From Azolla caroliniana (taxonomy: Eukaryota > Polypodiophyta), in contig JBHGNT010000009.1 of NCBI GenBank assembly GCA_043228905.1, forward strand, positions 1,240,001 to 1,304,000: a DNA stretch of 64,000 bases, in the 5' to 3' direction. Below are positions 53,362 to 64,000 of this stretch, in pieces. Position 1 is the stretch's first letter, and every line of letters starts with the position of its first letter. A program made the position numbers and the translations under genes. The notes beneath the pieces were generated by a model. The model made no database searches. It was not told the origin of the DNA and worked only from the letters and a program-made list of their open reading frames with translations.

Positions 53362-54171
53362 TGTCACGGGTTTTCGTGTGTGTGTGTGTCAGAAACGGGG
53401 CGGGACCACCGGGTCTTGGACCAAGGAGCCGGTAATGGAGGAGAGATTATCCAGATCGGTTTCCGGATTGGTATCCGGTGGTATCAGGATCGGTTTACGG
53501 ACAAGTCTCTGGACGCCGGCTAACGAGCGTGCGGATTGAGAAGTGTACACGATTTCAAGACTACAACCGGATAACGGGAGATGAACGCACGGGCTCGAGG
53601 TCCCAACTAAGCATGCAACAAGAGGGAACAAAGGTAAGAGCATAATAGGGACAGAGAATGACACCCAACGACACAAGGTGATCTGGATAGCAAAAAGATG
53701 ATCTATTAATTAGGAATAATAGAAATACAACCGGACTCGGCCGACGATAGAGCTTTCAGCTCTCCACACTGACACACACTGATGCCAACAAGCCTCCAAT
53801 CGGGAGCACACGGGCTTCCAACGCGATACGGAGGCCTCACAGCACAATGACCGAAACAAAAAACAGAAAACAGAGGATGGAGAAAATGGATAACTAAAGA
53901 TCTCGGTTTGGCAACACTTCACTCTCTAGAATGTTGATCCCTCAATAGTTCAACACCTCCCTTTTATAGCTCAAGGGGAGGCCGTTACATCGTGGATTAT
54001 GACAGCCATTTCTTTCATCGGTTATTCCTCGATTCTCTCTCCCCTCATATCCTAATATTTGCGTGGGACATAAAGTACCCATTAACTACCCTACTTATTA
54101 CTTATGCTATTTACAATTGTTGGTACATAAAAATAAGTTTCGTGTGCATCCATGCACACCCCATTTCACGC
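53362..54171 (-). repeat. LTR fragment K (B-like family)
   Basis: Starts TGTCACGGG inside the Copia J RT gene. It contains CGGGACCACCGGGTCTTGGA, shared with the A and B LTRs, and a TATA box for minus transcription (CTATAAAAGG near 53969). It ends TTTCACG without the expected ACA tip, directly against fragment L. No target duplication was found. Confidence 0.6.
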
Positions 54172-54690
54172 TGTCGCAGTATTCCGTGAGTACGTGTAAG
54201 ATCTTTGGCGGGACCGCGGAGGTCTTGGACTAGGGAGTAGAAGGGGAATGGAAGCTTAGCTCGAGAGGAGAGGAGAAAGATTAGGACATAAACATAGAAT
54301 GGATGGAACAAGAAGATAGATGGAGGCAAGCTACACAACAAGTTATATTAAGACTCCGTGAATGATTACAACCATGGCCACATACGCCGCACCAAAACAA
54401 CGACAAGAAAACCCTAACCGGATAAGTAAAGTAAAGAAGATGATGAAGAAGAAACCCTAAACCCGAAATGGTATGAAGAAGAATAGTAAAACCCTAGACG
54501 AAACCCTAAAACCGAAATAGACGACCTAAGTGGTATACCTCTCACACTCAGAATAGGCAACCCCCTTCAGAAGAGACCCCTCCCTTACTTGTATAGCCCA
54601 AGGAGGGAGGGACGTTACAATGTGGGATAAATTCGTCCGAGACCCCTATGGTCCCGCCCCTTCTACACGCACGCGCGTAATAACACGACA
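54172..54690 (-). repeat. LTR fragment L, probably a solo LTR
   Basis: 519 bp, TGTCGCAGTATTCC to TAACACGACA, with GGCGGGACCGCGGAGGTCTT as in A, B and K. No internal element sequence follows. Flanks CACGC and CCGTG do not match, so it is either old or rearranged. Confidence 0.65.
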
Positions 54691-54720
54691 CCGTGCGTCG
54701 ATGTCATCCTCCGAATACGC

Positions 54721-57264
54721 TGTCGTGACGTTTCCAGCACATAGTGAGAAACCGGGACATATTGGAGGGATCTGCGAGGTGCAACGTGTGCACCCATCCT
54801 TGTAAATTTGTATAGGGAATAGGGGCACCTTTATGGCGCCGAACGACAATTATTACGGGACAGAGAATCCCATGTATCGTGGGTTTATCTCACATTCCAC
54901 GGGACCCTCACCTTGTTCTATAAAAGGGAGGGCACGACCTTTGTATAGGGGTTCCCAGTTTTTCGCTTGGGTTCCAATTTTACTTTTTCTCTCTTCAGGC
55001 TCTATCTTGATTTGTATGCTTTAGTGTTCACAGAGTTCCCCTCTACGGGTTCCATTGTTGTTCCTATGTAATATAACACAACAGTTTTTGTTCTACTTCT
55101 GTGTTTTCTTCCTTTCGTCTTGTTCTCTTTTCTCTGTTTTTGTTAGGGTTTTTGTGTGCCCTTTTTGAAGGTCTTCCGTTCTGTTGAAGATGTGAGTTCA
55201 TGCGCGTTTATGTGTGTGTGCAGGTGTTAAGGTGTCTTCGTTGTCTTTCGTGGTGAAGTGCGCACTCGGTTGTCTGGTAGGAAGCTCCCTCTTCTCTGGC
55301 GTGCAAGACCCACGAGAGACGGTGAGTTGAACACTCCTGGTAGGCGGTTCGGCAACAAGAGGTGGTCGTTCAAGAAAAGGGGGTGTGCCCTACACGAGGA
55401 TCCCATCGCGCGTCTGAGCCTGGGTGATCCCCGACCAGTCCCGGGATGCAGACTCCCTCTTTCCCTCTCTATGAGGAACCGGCGTCGTGTGCGTGAGCCT
55501 GAGTTCTAACCGGTGCAAAGAGCCGGTTAAAGCCGGGTGTATATGTGTGCGTGCGTGCGCGGTTAACCGGGAGAGGGTGTGGAGCGAGCCACCCTCTCGA
55601 CATGCGGAGAGAGACGACCTGGGATAAGGGTCGGAGTCTAAACGGAGGCCCAAGGAGGATCCTTCTCACCGGATCTAGAGACTTTGGCGGTCGGCATCAG
55701 ATCCGATGTAAGACTAAGAGACTGACGGTGGCGGCGAGGGGCCCAGGGCGGAAGGTAGGAATAGGCTAGTCCTATGGGTCACCTCACACCGGATCTAGAG
55801 ACTTCGGCGGTCGGCATCGAATCCGACGTAAGACCAAGATACTGACGGTGGCGGCAGGGGAGCGGGACCCGACAATCTAGACAATGACGGGCGGACCCGG
55901 GCGAGAACCGGGGGGAGCAGACTTCCGTATACCCGATCCGGAAGGGAGGAAGAGAGCAGGCCTACGAAGAGGCAGGGAACACGGTACGTCGGTACCACGG
56001 GAGAGGGTGTGGAGCGAGCCACCCTCTCGACATGCAGAGAGAGACGACCCGGGATAAGGGTCGAGGTCTAAACGGAGGCCCAAGGAGGATTCTTCACACC
56101 AGATCTAGAGACTTCGGCGGCCGGCAACGGATCCCACGTAAGACCAAGAGACTGATGGTGGCAGCGAGGGGACGAGGGCGGAAGGCAGGGATAGGCCGGT
56201 CCTATGGGTCACCTCACACCGAATCTAGAGAGTTCGGCGGTCGGCATCGGATCCGACATAAGACCAAGATAGTGACGGTGGCGGCAGGAAACGGAACCTG
56301 GCTACGCGGAAGACACGAGGAGAGTCGAGACGAACTCAAACAAAAGACACCCCGAATTTCGGCAAGCAGGGAAACAAAGTCCCGTCCTATGGGATCCTCA
56401 CACCGATCTGGAAACTCCAGTTGTTCGGCCAACGTGAGACGGAGAGAGAAAGTCGGTGGCGGCAGGGAAACAAAGTCCCGTCCTATGGGATCCTCACACC
56501 GATCTGGAAACTCCAGTTGTTCGGCCAACGTGAGACGGAGAGAGAAAGTCGGTGGCGGCAGGGAACTGGACCAGGCAACACGAAGTAGCGGATCGGGAGT
56601 TGTCTAATTGTGAAACCCTTACCGACCGGTTACAGTTTCCGAGAGGGCCGACAAGGCACACCCAAGGCGGAACAAGAGTCGTGCAAGTGGCCATGGCGGG
56701 CCAAATCAGAGAATGACTAAGAGACGGCACAGGGAGGTGACGGGAATGTGACGGACTGCAAGGGTCGGAGACCGGAAATGATATACGGGCTAGAGAAGGA
56801 TCCTCTACACCCGCTTCAGAGATCTCGGCGGTTGAGTCAGAGTGGCGACGTCTAGCGTGGCAAGCCAAGCCCGAGATGCCAAGCCGGTGGGAGCGAGGGG
56901 ACAATGGCAAGCAGAAGCCTCCGGACCGGTTGCAGCAGCGCAAGACGAAAGGAGGGCCAAGTAGGCTACTGTGGGTGTTCCTCGGACGCAAAGGACACCA
57001 ATAAGTGGAGAAAGAAGAGTGGTGGTGTTGGGACCTTACACACACCAATTCTAGAGACTCCGGCATCCGGCCCGAGAGCTGGTGTGAGACTTAGAGTGAC
57101 GGACGGTGGTGGCGGCAAGGAAGGCAACTGGAATGACACGACGATGGACTGAGCCCAAGCGGGCCACTGTGGGTGTTCCTCAAGCGGAGGACACCGGACT
57201 TACGGTGGAGAGCGGAGAGCAGAGCGTGCATTCGGCTGAACGAAGGGCCGACAACGAAGCACGT
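54721..57264 (+). mobile_element. Element G1: non-coding Ty3-type element, truncated
   Basis: The LTR starts at 54721 (TGTCGTGACGTTTCC) and matches the LTR at 63517-64000, with a TATA box CTATAAAAGGG near 54920. From about 55387 it matches the LTR end at 62351-62540. At about 55565 it jumps, without a PBS, into the A/G non-coding module: cores CTAGAGACTTCGGCGGTCGG or variants near 55675, 55793, 56104, 56223, 56408, 56502, 56815 and 57047. Copia F gag begins abruptly at about 57265. No protein-coding gene is convincing. Confidence 0.75.
56351..56555 (+). repeat. 94-bp tandem duplication inside G1
   Basis: Two consecutive, almost identical units (about 56369-56462 and 56463-56556), each with CAAAGTCCCGTCCTATGGGA and the GGCCAACGTGAGACGGAGAG stretch. 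Their near-identity suggests a recent slippage or unequal exchange. Confidence 0.85.
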
Positions 57265-60230
57265 GTATTACAGGATCAACATTATGTTTCAGAACAAAAA
57301 TGTTGTTAATCAGGTTTCGGTATTTCGGAAGCTAGTAAGACTCCGGTACCAAGATGGCTCCAGCATGGCGGAGCACATGAATGCCTTCCAGGGGCTGATA
57401 CACCAGGCAACATCATTGGAAGTACCTCTCGCCAATGAGGTACTAGCACTGCTCCTGCTCGGTTCCCTCCCAAATAGCTGGGAGACGTTGGTTGTTACCT
57501 TAGGAAATGTCGGGCCGGAAGGGAAACGTTTATCCCTAGCAAGAGTGAAGTCGATCTTGCTAGATGAGGAGGCGCGTCGGAAAGACAAAGATACGAGCTC
57601 CGACTCCAAAGCGCTCCTTACTGAATCGGAGCACGAAAGACAAAGGAACCGTAGTCCCCAGAACCAGGAAAAGTCGGGGACATGATCAAAGTCAAGGGGG
57701 AGGCCCACTTGCTTCTATTGCCGCAAGCCGGGACACTTCCAGACGAATTGTCGGCACTTCCGAAAAGACAAGGAAACCGACGGTACCAATTCGAAGCAGA
57801 CTCCGGACCGGAACGGTAAAGACCGGAGGGGACCGTACCGGAAGGGAACGACAACAATCGCGGCAAGTGAAGAAGAGTTGATGCTCATCACCGAGGAGAG
57901 TGAGTTGAACCTTGCCGGCGAGGAGACAACATGGGTTGTCGATTCCGGAGCGTTGTTCCACCTTACCCCAGATCCGAAATGCTTCTCATCCTACACAACC
58001 GGTGATCATGGCTATGTCCGGATGGGGAATGAAGGCACATGCCGAATTGTAGGCATAGGAGACGCATGGTTGACAACACCAACCGGATGCAAGCTGCTGT
58101 TGAAGGATGTCTGGCACGTTCCGAAGGTTCGACTGAACCTGATATCAGCCGGTCGGCTAGATGATGAAGGCTACACGGGTAGCATCCGGAGCGGAGTTAT
58201 CAAATTCAGCAAAGGGAGCCTAATAGTTGCTCGGGCCCGGAAGGTCAACACCCTGTACCGGATGAATGCCCGGTTATGCCCGGAAGAAGTGAACGTGGCT
58301 TCCGACACTGCCGGTGAGCTGTGGTACAAGAGATTGTGTCACATGAGCGTGAAGGGGATGAAGAGGCTTGCCGATGACAATCTCATTGCGGTGAAGAACA
58401 TGCATCTTGAGAGGTGCACCGATTGCCTAGCTGGTAAGCAAAACCGGACCTCCTTCCGATCAAGGTCACTGATGAGATGTAATGCACCATTGGAGTTGGT
58501 GCATACCGATGTGTGTCAAGTGGACACAAAGTCCCATGCCGGAGCGCAGTACTTCATGACGTTCATAGATGACCACAACAGGAGGCTGTGGGCCACACCG
58601 TTGAAGACGAAGGATCAGGTGTTATCCGTCTTCAATGAGCTCCACGCAAGAGTGGAAAGAGAAACTGGACGGAAGCTGAAGGCAGTTCGAGCAGATAACG
58701 GAGGGGAATATCGGGGGTAGTTCGAGGAGTACTGACGCTCAAAGGGAATCCGACTCGAATTTACCGTGCCGAAGACGTCGGAACTAAACAGGCTAGCCGA
58801 GAGGATGAACCAGACCATATAGGAGAGGGTCCGGAGTATGCTAGCACATGCTAAACTACCCAAGAAGTTTTGGGCTGAGGCGTTGTCGACAACGACGTAT
58901 GTGATAAACAGATCACCCTCTGTGCCCTTGGATGGAGACACGCCGCAAAAGGTGTTGCCCGGTAAGGAAGTGTCCTACCGGCATTTGAAGGTATTCGGGT
59001 GTCTCGCGTACGTGCATGTTGCTAAGGACCGGAGAGGAAAGTTGGATCCAAAGTCCCGGCCATGCATATTCCTCAGATACGGCGATGATGAGTTCGGCTA
59101 CCGAGTGTACGATCCGGTAGACAAGAAGGACAAGACTCTTGCCGACTGCGAGTCGGAGAAGAAGATAATGAACTCCGATGAGATTCGGACCCACCCGGCT
59201 AAGAGCCGGTTGACACTCGAGGAACCAGCCGGTTACAGTGAGGATACCGAATTGGTAGAAGAAGTAGAGGAAGCTGAAACCGGAACCGGCCAATTCCCCG
59301 AATCGGATTTGGATGAAGAATAAATAGAGGAGCCGGTTGCCGAAAGCCAAAGATGGAGATATTCTCTCATAGAGAGAAGGCCCCCCCGGAGATTTCCGGA
59401 TGCAGAGCATGTGCTGCTGACCGATGAGGGGGAGTCGGAAAGCTTCGAAGAAGCGAAGGATGACACCCATAGCCGCAAGTGGTTGAGTGCCATGCAGGAC
59501 GAGATGGATTCCTTGCATGAGAACCACACGTATGAATTGGTGGAGTTGCCGAAAGGAAAGAGGGCACTCTGAAACAAGTGGTTGTACAAGTTGAAACCGG
59601 GAGATGCCGACAACCCTCTAAGGTACAAAGCCAGGATCATGGTGAAAGGGTTCTAGCAGAAGAAGGGCATGGACTTGGACGAGATATTTGCCCTGGTAGT
59701 AAAGATGACTTCCATCCGGACAGTGTTGAGCATAGCGGCCACCATGGACCTCAAGGTAGAGCAGTTAGACGTGAAGACGACGTTCCTCCACGACAACCTC
59801 GAAGAGGAGATCTACATGCAGCAACCGGAAGGATTCGTGAAGAAAGGGAAGGAGCACCTGGTTTGCCGGTTGAAAAAGAGCCTCTATGGGTTGAAGCAGG
59901 CTCCCCAGCAATGGTACCGGAAGTTCGATTCCTTCATGACTGATCAAGGGTACCACAAGACACAGGCCGATCACTGCATATTTGTGAAGAAGTTCGAAGG
60001 TGGAGACTTGTTGATACTCCTCTTATACATGGACGACATGTTGATCGTCGGACGAGACCAAGTCAAGATACGGATGCTGAAGAAGGCCCTGAACCGGACC
60101 TTCTCAATGAAAGACTTGGGGATGCATATCATCTGGGACCGGCCAACGAAGCAATTGTGGCTGTCACAAGAGAAGTACGTGACAAAGGTGCTTCAGCGGT
60201 TCAACATGTCAGATGCGGAACCGGTCGGAT
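57265..60230 (+). pseudogene. Copia F gag (partial), protease, integrase, RT
   Basis: gag enters at VSVFRKLVRLRYQDG and ends in a complete zinc knuckle, CFYCRKPGHFQTNC. The protease is WVVDSGALFHLTP with intact DSG. The GAG-pre-integrase is intact (WYKRLCHMSVKGM). Integrase has FMTFIDDHNRRLW, RADNGGEYRG and LAERMN. RT has EQLDVKTTFLHDNLEEEIYM, LYGLKQAPQQWYRKF and LLYMDDMLIVG with YMDD. Only about six stops occur (TAG 58718, TGA 58731, TAG near 58818, TAA 59321, TGA 59570, TAG 59655). It is less decayed than E but not functional. Confidence 0.9.
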
Positions 60231-60895
60231 TGTTGGGAGACAGGTCCCTCCGGATGGGAAGGGAGAAGAACAGTGCTGACGAGTACCTGGCTACGGAGAG
60301 TCGGATGGTGAAGAACCGGTGAGAACCGGATGAGGAGTACCCGGCTACGGAGAGCCGGATGGTGCAGACCCGGTGAGAACCGGATGACGAGTGCCCGGCA
60401 AGATCCAGATGATGCAGGCCCGGTGAGGAGCGCTCTCCGGATGAAGAGACATATTCGTAAATATGTTTCTGAGAGTCCATCGTGGTTATATTTGTAAATA
60501 GCCGAAAAGTCATATTAGTATAAATATGACTTAGGGCAAACTTTTGACAGAGTGGTTGTCATTCTTGTTGGTGCAAGAAGACAAAGCGCGTAACTGTGTA
60601 CAGAGAGAGAAAGAGAGAGGAAGAGGTTGTTGCCTCTGTTGTAACCGCCGCCTATGGCGAAGATAGAAAGCTCGAGGTTGTTGCCTTGGTGCTTTACTGT
60701 TGTACACTATAACATAGTGATAGTTTGCAGCCTGTGGGCTGCTGTGGTTTTTCCCTAGTTTGGGTTTTCCACGTAAACATCCTGTGTACTCTCCTCTTCA
60801 CTGTGTCGTGCATTCATTCTTGTTTTTTTTGTGTGTACGATTCTAAGCTAGGTTGTGGAGGAGCGTTGCGCATAGGGGACGTATAGTTCCCGTCA
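60231..60895 (+). repeat. Solo LTR in Copia F with perfect target duplication
   Basis: 665 bp, TGTTGGGAGACAGG to AGTTCCCGTCA, flanked by CGGAT at 60226-60230 and 60896-60900. Removing one CGGAT and the LTR restores the reading frame across the RT/RNase H junction (VG, then STLPANYRL). It carries short CCGGTGAGAACCGGATG-type repeats and a TATA-like GTATAAATATG near 60519. Confidence 0.93.
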
Positions 60896-61620
60896 CGGAT
60901 CGACACTTCCAGCAAACTACAGGTTATCCGGCAAGCAAAGCCCGAAGACGAAGGTAGAGAAGGCGGATATGATGAAGATACCATATGCCCCTGCCGTTGG
61001 GAGCCTAATGTACGCAATGGTGTGCACCCGGCCGGATATCGGATATGTAGTCGGGGTGGTGAGCCGGTTTATGAACAATCCCGGCAAGGAGCACTGGAAT
61101 GCGGTAAAATGGATACTCCAATACTTGAAAGGCACCTCAAGTATGTGTCTCTGATTCGACTACGGTAAGTCCCCACTTTACACTTTCACCGATTTGGATA
61201 TGTCAGCTGATGCGGATACCAGCCGGTCAACATCCGGATATGTCATGACATATGCGGGGGGAGCTGTTTCATGGCAATCGAGGATGCAGAAGATGGTTGC
61301 GTTGTCAACCACGGAAGCAGAGTACATGGCGGCTGTGGAAGCCGACAAGGAAATACTATGGATAAAGGACTTCATTGAAGAGCTAGGAATCCGACAAGAG
61401 GAATACCGGCTCTATTGCGACAGTCAAAGTGTCATCCACCTTGCGAAGAATACAACGTATCATTCCAGGACGAATCACATCCAATGCAGGTACCACTAGA
61501 TTCAGGAGCGAGTAGAAGACTGAGAGTTCATGCTGACGAAGATCCACACGGAGGAGAACGGGTCGGATATGCTAACCAAGATGCATGCCAGAAGCGGATC
61601 GGATTGACGAAGCATCGCAT
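60896..61620 (+). pseudogene. Copia F RNase H
   Basis: Continues the pol frame: MMKIPYAPAVGSLMYAMVCT, WILQYLKGTSSMCL then a TGA, FTDLDMSADADTSRSTSGYV, VALSTTEAEYMAAVEADKE, LYCDSQSVIHLAKNTTYHSR, then stops near 61497 and 61522, and ENGSDMLTKM. All RNase H landmarks are present; a few stops inactivate it. Confidence 0.9.
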
Positions 61621-61640
61621 GCCGGAGTGAAGGGGGAGTT

Positions 61641-62350
61641 TGTTAGGATCTTGGTCCCTTTGGATGGGATACGAAGGCCCGGAAACGGAAGACCCGGTGA
61701 GAACCGGATGTGGAGTACCCGGGAACGGAAGACCCGGTGAGAACCGGATGTGGAGTACCCGGCAAGGAAGACCCGATGAGAACCGGATGACGAGTACCCG
61801 GAAAGGAAGACCCGGTGAGAACCAGATGACGAGTACCCAAGAAGGAAGACCTAGTGAGAACCGGATGTTGCAAGCCCGGTGAGAACCTCTCATCGGATGG
61901 AAGGGACATATATGTAAATATCTTCCAGAGAGCCCACTAGGGCTATATTTGTAAATAGCCCGAAAGTCATATTAGTATAAATATGACCTAGGGCAAACTT
62001 CATAGTTATGATGATAGAGTTACTAGTGTAACTTTTGTACAATGCGTAAGAGTGAGAGAGAGAGCGATATACAGAGATCGTGTCTCTATTGTAACCGCCG
62101 CTAGGCGAAGATTGTGAGCAAGAGGTTGTTGCTTCTGTGCTCCCTATTGTATTTATTTTTGACATAGTGATAGTTTGGAGTCTATGAACTCCCGTGGTTT
62201 TTCCCTCTCAGGGTTTTCCATGTTAACATCCTATGTATTCTCTTTCTGTTTTGCATACTTACCCCCATTCCCATTTCTTTTGTGTTTGATCGTCATCAAG
62301 TGATCTACCCTTCGGTTGTGGCCGGAGATTATTCCGCATATTTCACGACA
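61641..62350 (+). repeat. 3' LTR of Copia F
   Basis: Starts TGTTAGGATCTTGG. The U3 has about five degenerate 28-43 bp repeats of CCGGTGAGAACCGGATG and GAGTACCCGG. The TATA motif is GTATAAATATGACC at about 61976. The end (CACGACA, 62350) is inferred; G-type LTR sequence follows at once. Confidence 0.75.
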
Positions 62351-62771
62351 CCCTGCACGAGGATCCCATCGCGCGTCTGAGCCCGGGTGCTCCCCGACAG
62401 GTCCCGGGATGCAGGCTCCCTCTTTCCCTCTCTGTGTGGAACCGGTGTCGTGTGCGTGAGTTTGAGTTCTAACCGGCGCCGAAGAGCCGGTCAAAACCGG
62501 GTGTATATGTGTGTGTGTTTGCACGCGGACGTGGTTAACAGGGCCGTGACCCATGCCTGTTTTGGGCCCTTGTACATACAAACTGAAGGGCATTGTAGAT
62601 GAGTGCACATCTTCTCACTCCACGGACGGTTATCGGTTGCAGCCGAGAAGAAACCGGCAGTGCGGCAAGATCCCAAGGACTCGAGCCTCCGACAATCTCC
62701 TCTCTCTTGGTCCATGACCCCGGTGGTCCCGCCTAGATCCGACATGCAAGCGCGGAATCCCACGACATATT

Positions 62772-62789
62772 TGGTGAACCCGACGTGAA
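62772..62789 (+). other. Primer-binding site of G2
   Basis: TGGTGAACCCGACGTGAA, 4 nt after the LTR end, identical to the sites of A and B. Confidence 0.8.
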
Positions 62790-63503
62790 GGGTGGCGACA
62801 GAGAGTGGAGGTTGAGGCCGAAGACTTCGAGGGGAGGAGTCGAGGAGCGGCACATTGTCATGAGCGAGATTGAACGAGTCGACCGTTACAGCGGCAGGGA
62901 GGGTGCGAAATGAATCGCCCTCTATTACATGGTGAGAAAGACCGACCAGGCGAAGGTCGGGAATCGGGAAGAAGATGATCGAGGGTGCGGAACGAGTCCG
63001 GCAGGATCGGCATCAGAGCCGAAAATCCAGACATTGGAGAATCAAGCCCAGACAGGGCTTGATCGATCATAGAGCGGATGCTTTCCACAGACAACACTAA
63101 AAGGGTCGGTGGCCCGAATGAGTTGTCCGGAGTTGTTATGAAATCGGTGTACCCACATCTTGACCGGAGTCTTCGGCAGTTCAGCCGGCGTGGCAACGTG
63201 AGATCGAAAGAGAAGGGAGATGGAGGCGGGAGCACAGCAAGGAGAGCGATGACGAGTTCGGGAGAAGTACAAGGGACGGATGCGGAGAATGAAGACCGGT
63301 CCTATGGGTCACCTCACACCGGATCTAGAGACTTCGGCGGTCGGCATCGGATCCGACGTAAGACAAAGATACTGATAGTGGCGGCAGGAGAACAGGACCC
63401 AATAATCCAGAGAATGATGGACGAACCCGGACAAGAACTGGGCGGAACGGAATTCCGGATAACCTATTCGGAAGGGAGGAAGAGAGATATTGTATGTGTG
63501 GTT

Positions 63504-63516
63504 TGGTGGGGGTGGA
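63504..63516 (+). other. Polypurine tract of G2
   Basis: TGGTGGGGGTGGA directly before TGTCGTGAAG, identical to the tract of element C (27586-27598). Confidence 0.8.
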
Positions 63517-64000
63517 TGTCGTGAAGTTTCCGCCACATAGTAAGAAACCGAGAGATATTGGAGGGATCGGCGAGGTGCAACGTGTGCACCCATCCTTGTA
63601 AATTTGTATAGGGAATAGGGGCGCCTTTATGGCGCCGAACAACAATAATTATGGGACATAGAATCCCATGTATCGTGGGTCTATCTCACATTCCATGGGA
63701 CCCTCACCTTGTTCTATAAAAGGGAGGGCGCGCCCTTTGTATAGGGGTTCCCAGTTTTTCTCTTGGGTTCCAATTTTGCTCTTTCTCTCTTCAGGCTCTG
63801 TCCTGATTTGTATGCTTTAGGGTTCACAGAGTTCCCCTCTACGGGTTCCATTGTTGTTCCTATGTAATATAACACAACAGTTACTGTTCTACTTCTATGT
63901 CTTCTTCCTTTCGTCTTGTTCTCTTTTCTCTGTTTTTGTTAGGGTTTCTGTGTGACCTTTTTGAAGGTCTTCCGTTCTCTTGAAGATGTGAGTTCGTTCG
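63517..64000 (+). repeat. 3' LTR of G2 (cut by the window end)
   Basis: Matches 54721-55205 closely, including the ATGGCGCCGAACRACAATWATT region and a TATA box CTATAAAAGGGAGG near 63715. Confidence 0.9.

Larger units (their letters stand above)
57265..62350 (+). mobile_element. Copia element F, 5' truncated, with a solo LTR inside
   Basis: Plus-oriented Copia lacking its 5' LTR and gag N-terminus. Coding runs 57265-60230, is interrupted by a solo LTR (60231-60895, CGGAT duplication), and resumes 60896-61620. The PPT GAAGGGGGAGTT precedes the 3' LTR at 61641. Sister family of E; its own LTR type matches the solo LTRs here and at 21190. Confidence 0.88.
62351..64000 (+). mobile_element. Element G2: short non-coding Ty3-type element, right end beyond the window
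   Basis: The tail of a 5' LTR (62351-62767, ending CACGACA), PBS (62772-62789), about 740 bp of internal DNA with no ORF of note, PPT (63504-63516) and a 3' LTR start (63517 onward). The internal part ends with one copy of the A/G module (63300-63400). It is too small to encode any enzyme, so it depends on another element; PBS, PPT and LTR tips equal those of A and B. Confidence 0.82.

Noticed and set aside
53362-54690. K and L as the two LTRs of one element
   Set aside because: No internal sequence lies between them, their starts differ, K lacks its terminal ACA, and there is no matching flanking pentamer.

Overview
This window is nuclear DNA of a land plant and consists almost entirely of nested retrotransposons. 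The evidence is a dirigent-family gene with a normal plant promoter layout, CCCTAAA-type telomere repeats, Ty1/copia and Ty3 LTR elements, a plant L1-type LINE and a tRNA-derived SINE-like piece. I cannot name the species. One Ty3 lineage here, present in two copies, carries an unusual reverse transcriptase motif (FLDDIPIKG). From memory it resembles elements abundant in charophyte algae more than the usual angiosperm lineages, so a lycophyte, fern, gymnosperm or early angiosperm is possible; a database search would be needed.

Layout. 1-11583: gag-only Ty3 element A (minus, left end beyond the window), with a larger Ty3 element B (4041-10839) inserted precisely into A's 5' LTR. 11584-14101: internally deleted Copia H (plus), with telomere repeats at a deletion junction. 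14109-15350: an unrecognised coiled-coil ORF and a possible LTR. 16366-31459: one LINE (minus), proven by a 17-bp target duplication, with about 9 kb of later insertions between its ORF1 and ORF2: Copia I (minus), a solo LTR inside I, and a rearranged Ty3 copy C. 31735-35000: the only host-gene region, a dirigent gene (33788-34360, minus) next to a deleted tandem duplicate. 35000-40288: AT-rich intergenic DNA with a TRIM-like element built round a 48-bp minisatellite. 40289-51149: Copia E (plus), carrying an intact chromovirus D (42364-48006, minus) in its integrase gene. 51640-54690: truncated Copia J and LTR fragments. 54721-64000: non-coding Ty3-type elements G1 and G2 with Copia F between them and another solo LTR inside F.

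How it fits together. A, B, C and G share the same ends (TGTCGTGAAG), the same polypurine tract, and in A, B and G the same primer-binding sequence, although their LTR bodies differ. The gag-only and non-coding families are therefore probably mobilised by B/C-type enzymes. D is the one element with an unbroken polyprotein. Its LTRs carry regularly spaced heat-shock-element arrays beside the TATA box. The sequence just inside its 5' LTR is complementary to the predicted first 12 nt of its own transcript, as expected for a self-primed (Tf1/sushi-like) chromovirus. These two features of D are the most interesting signals in the window.
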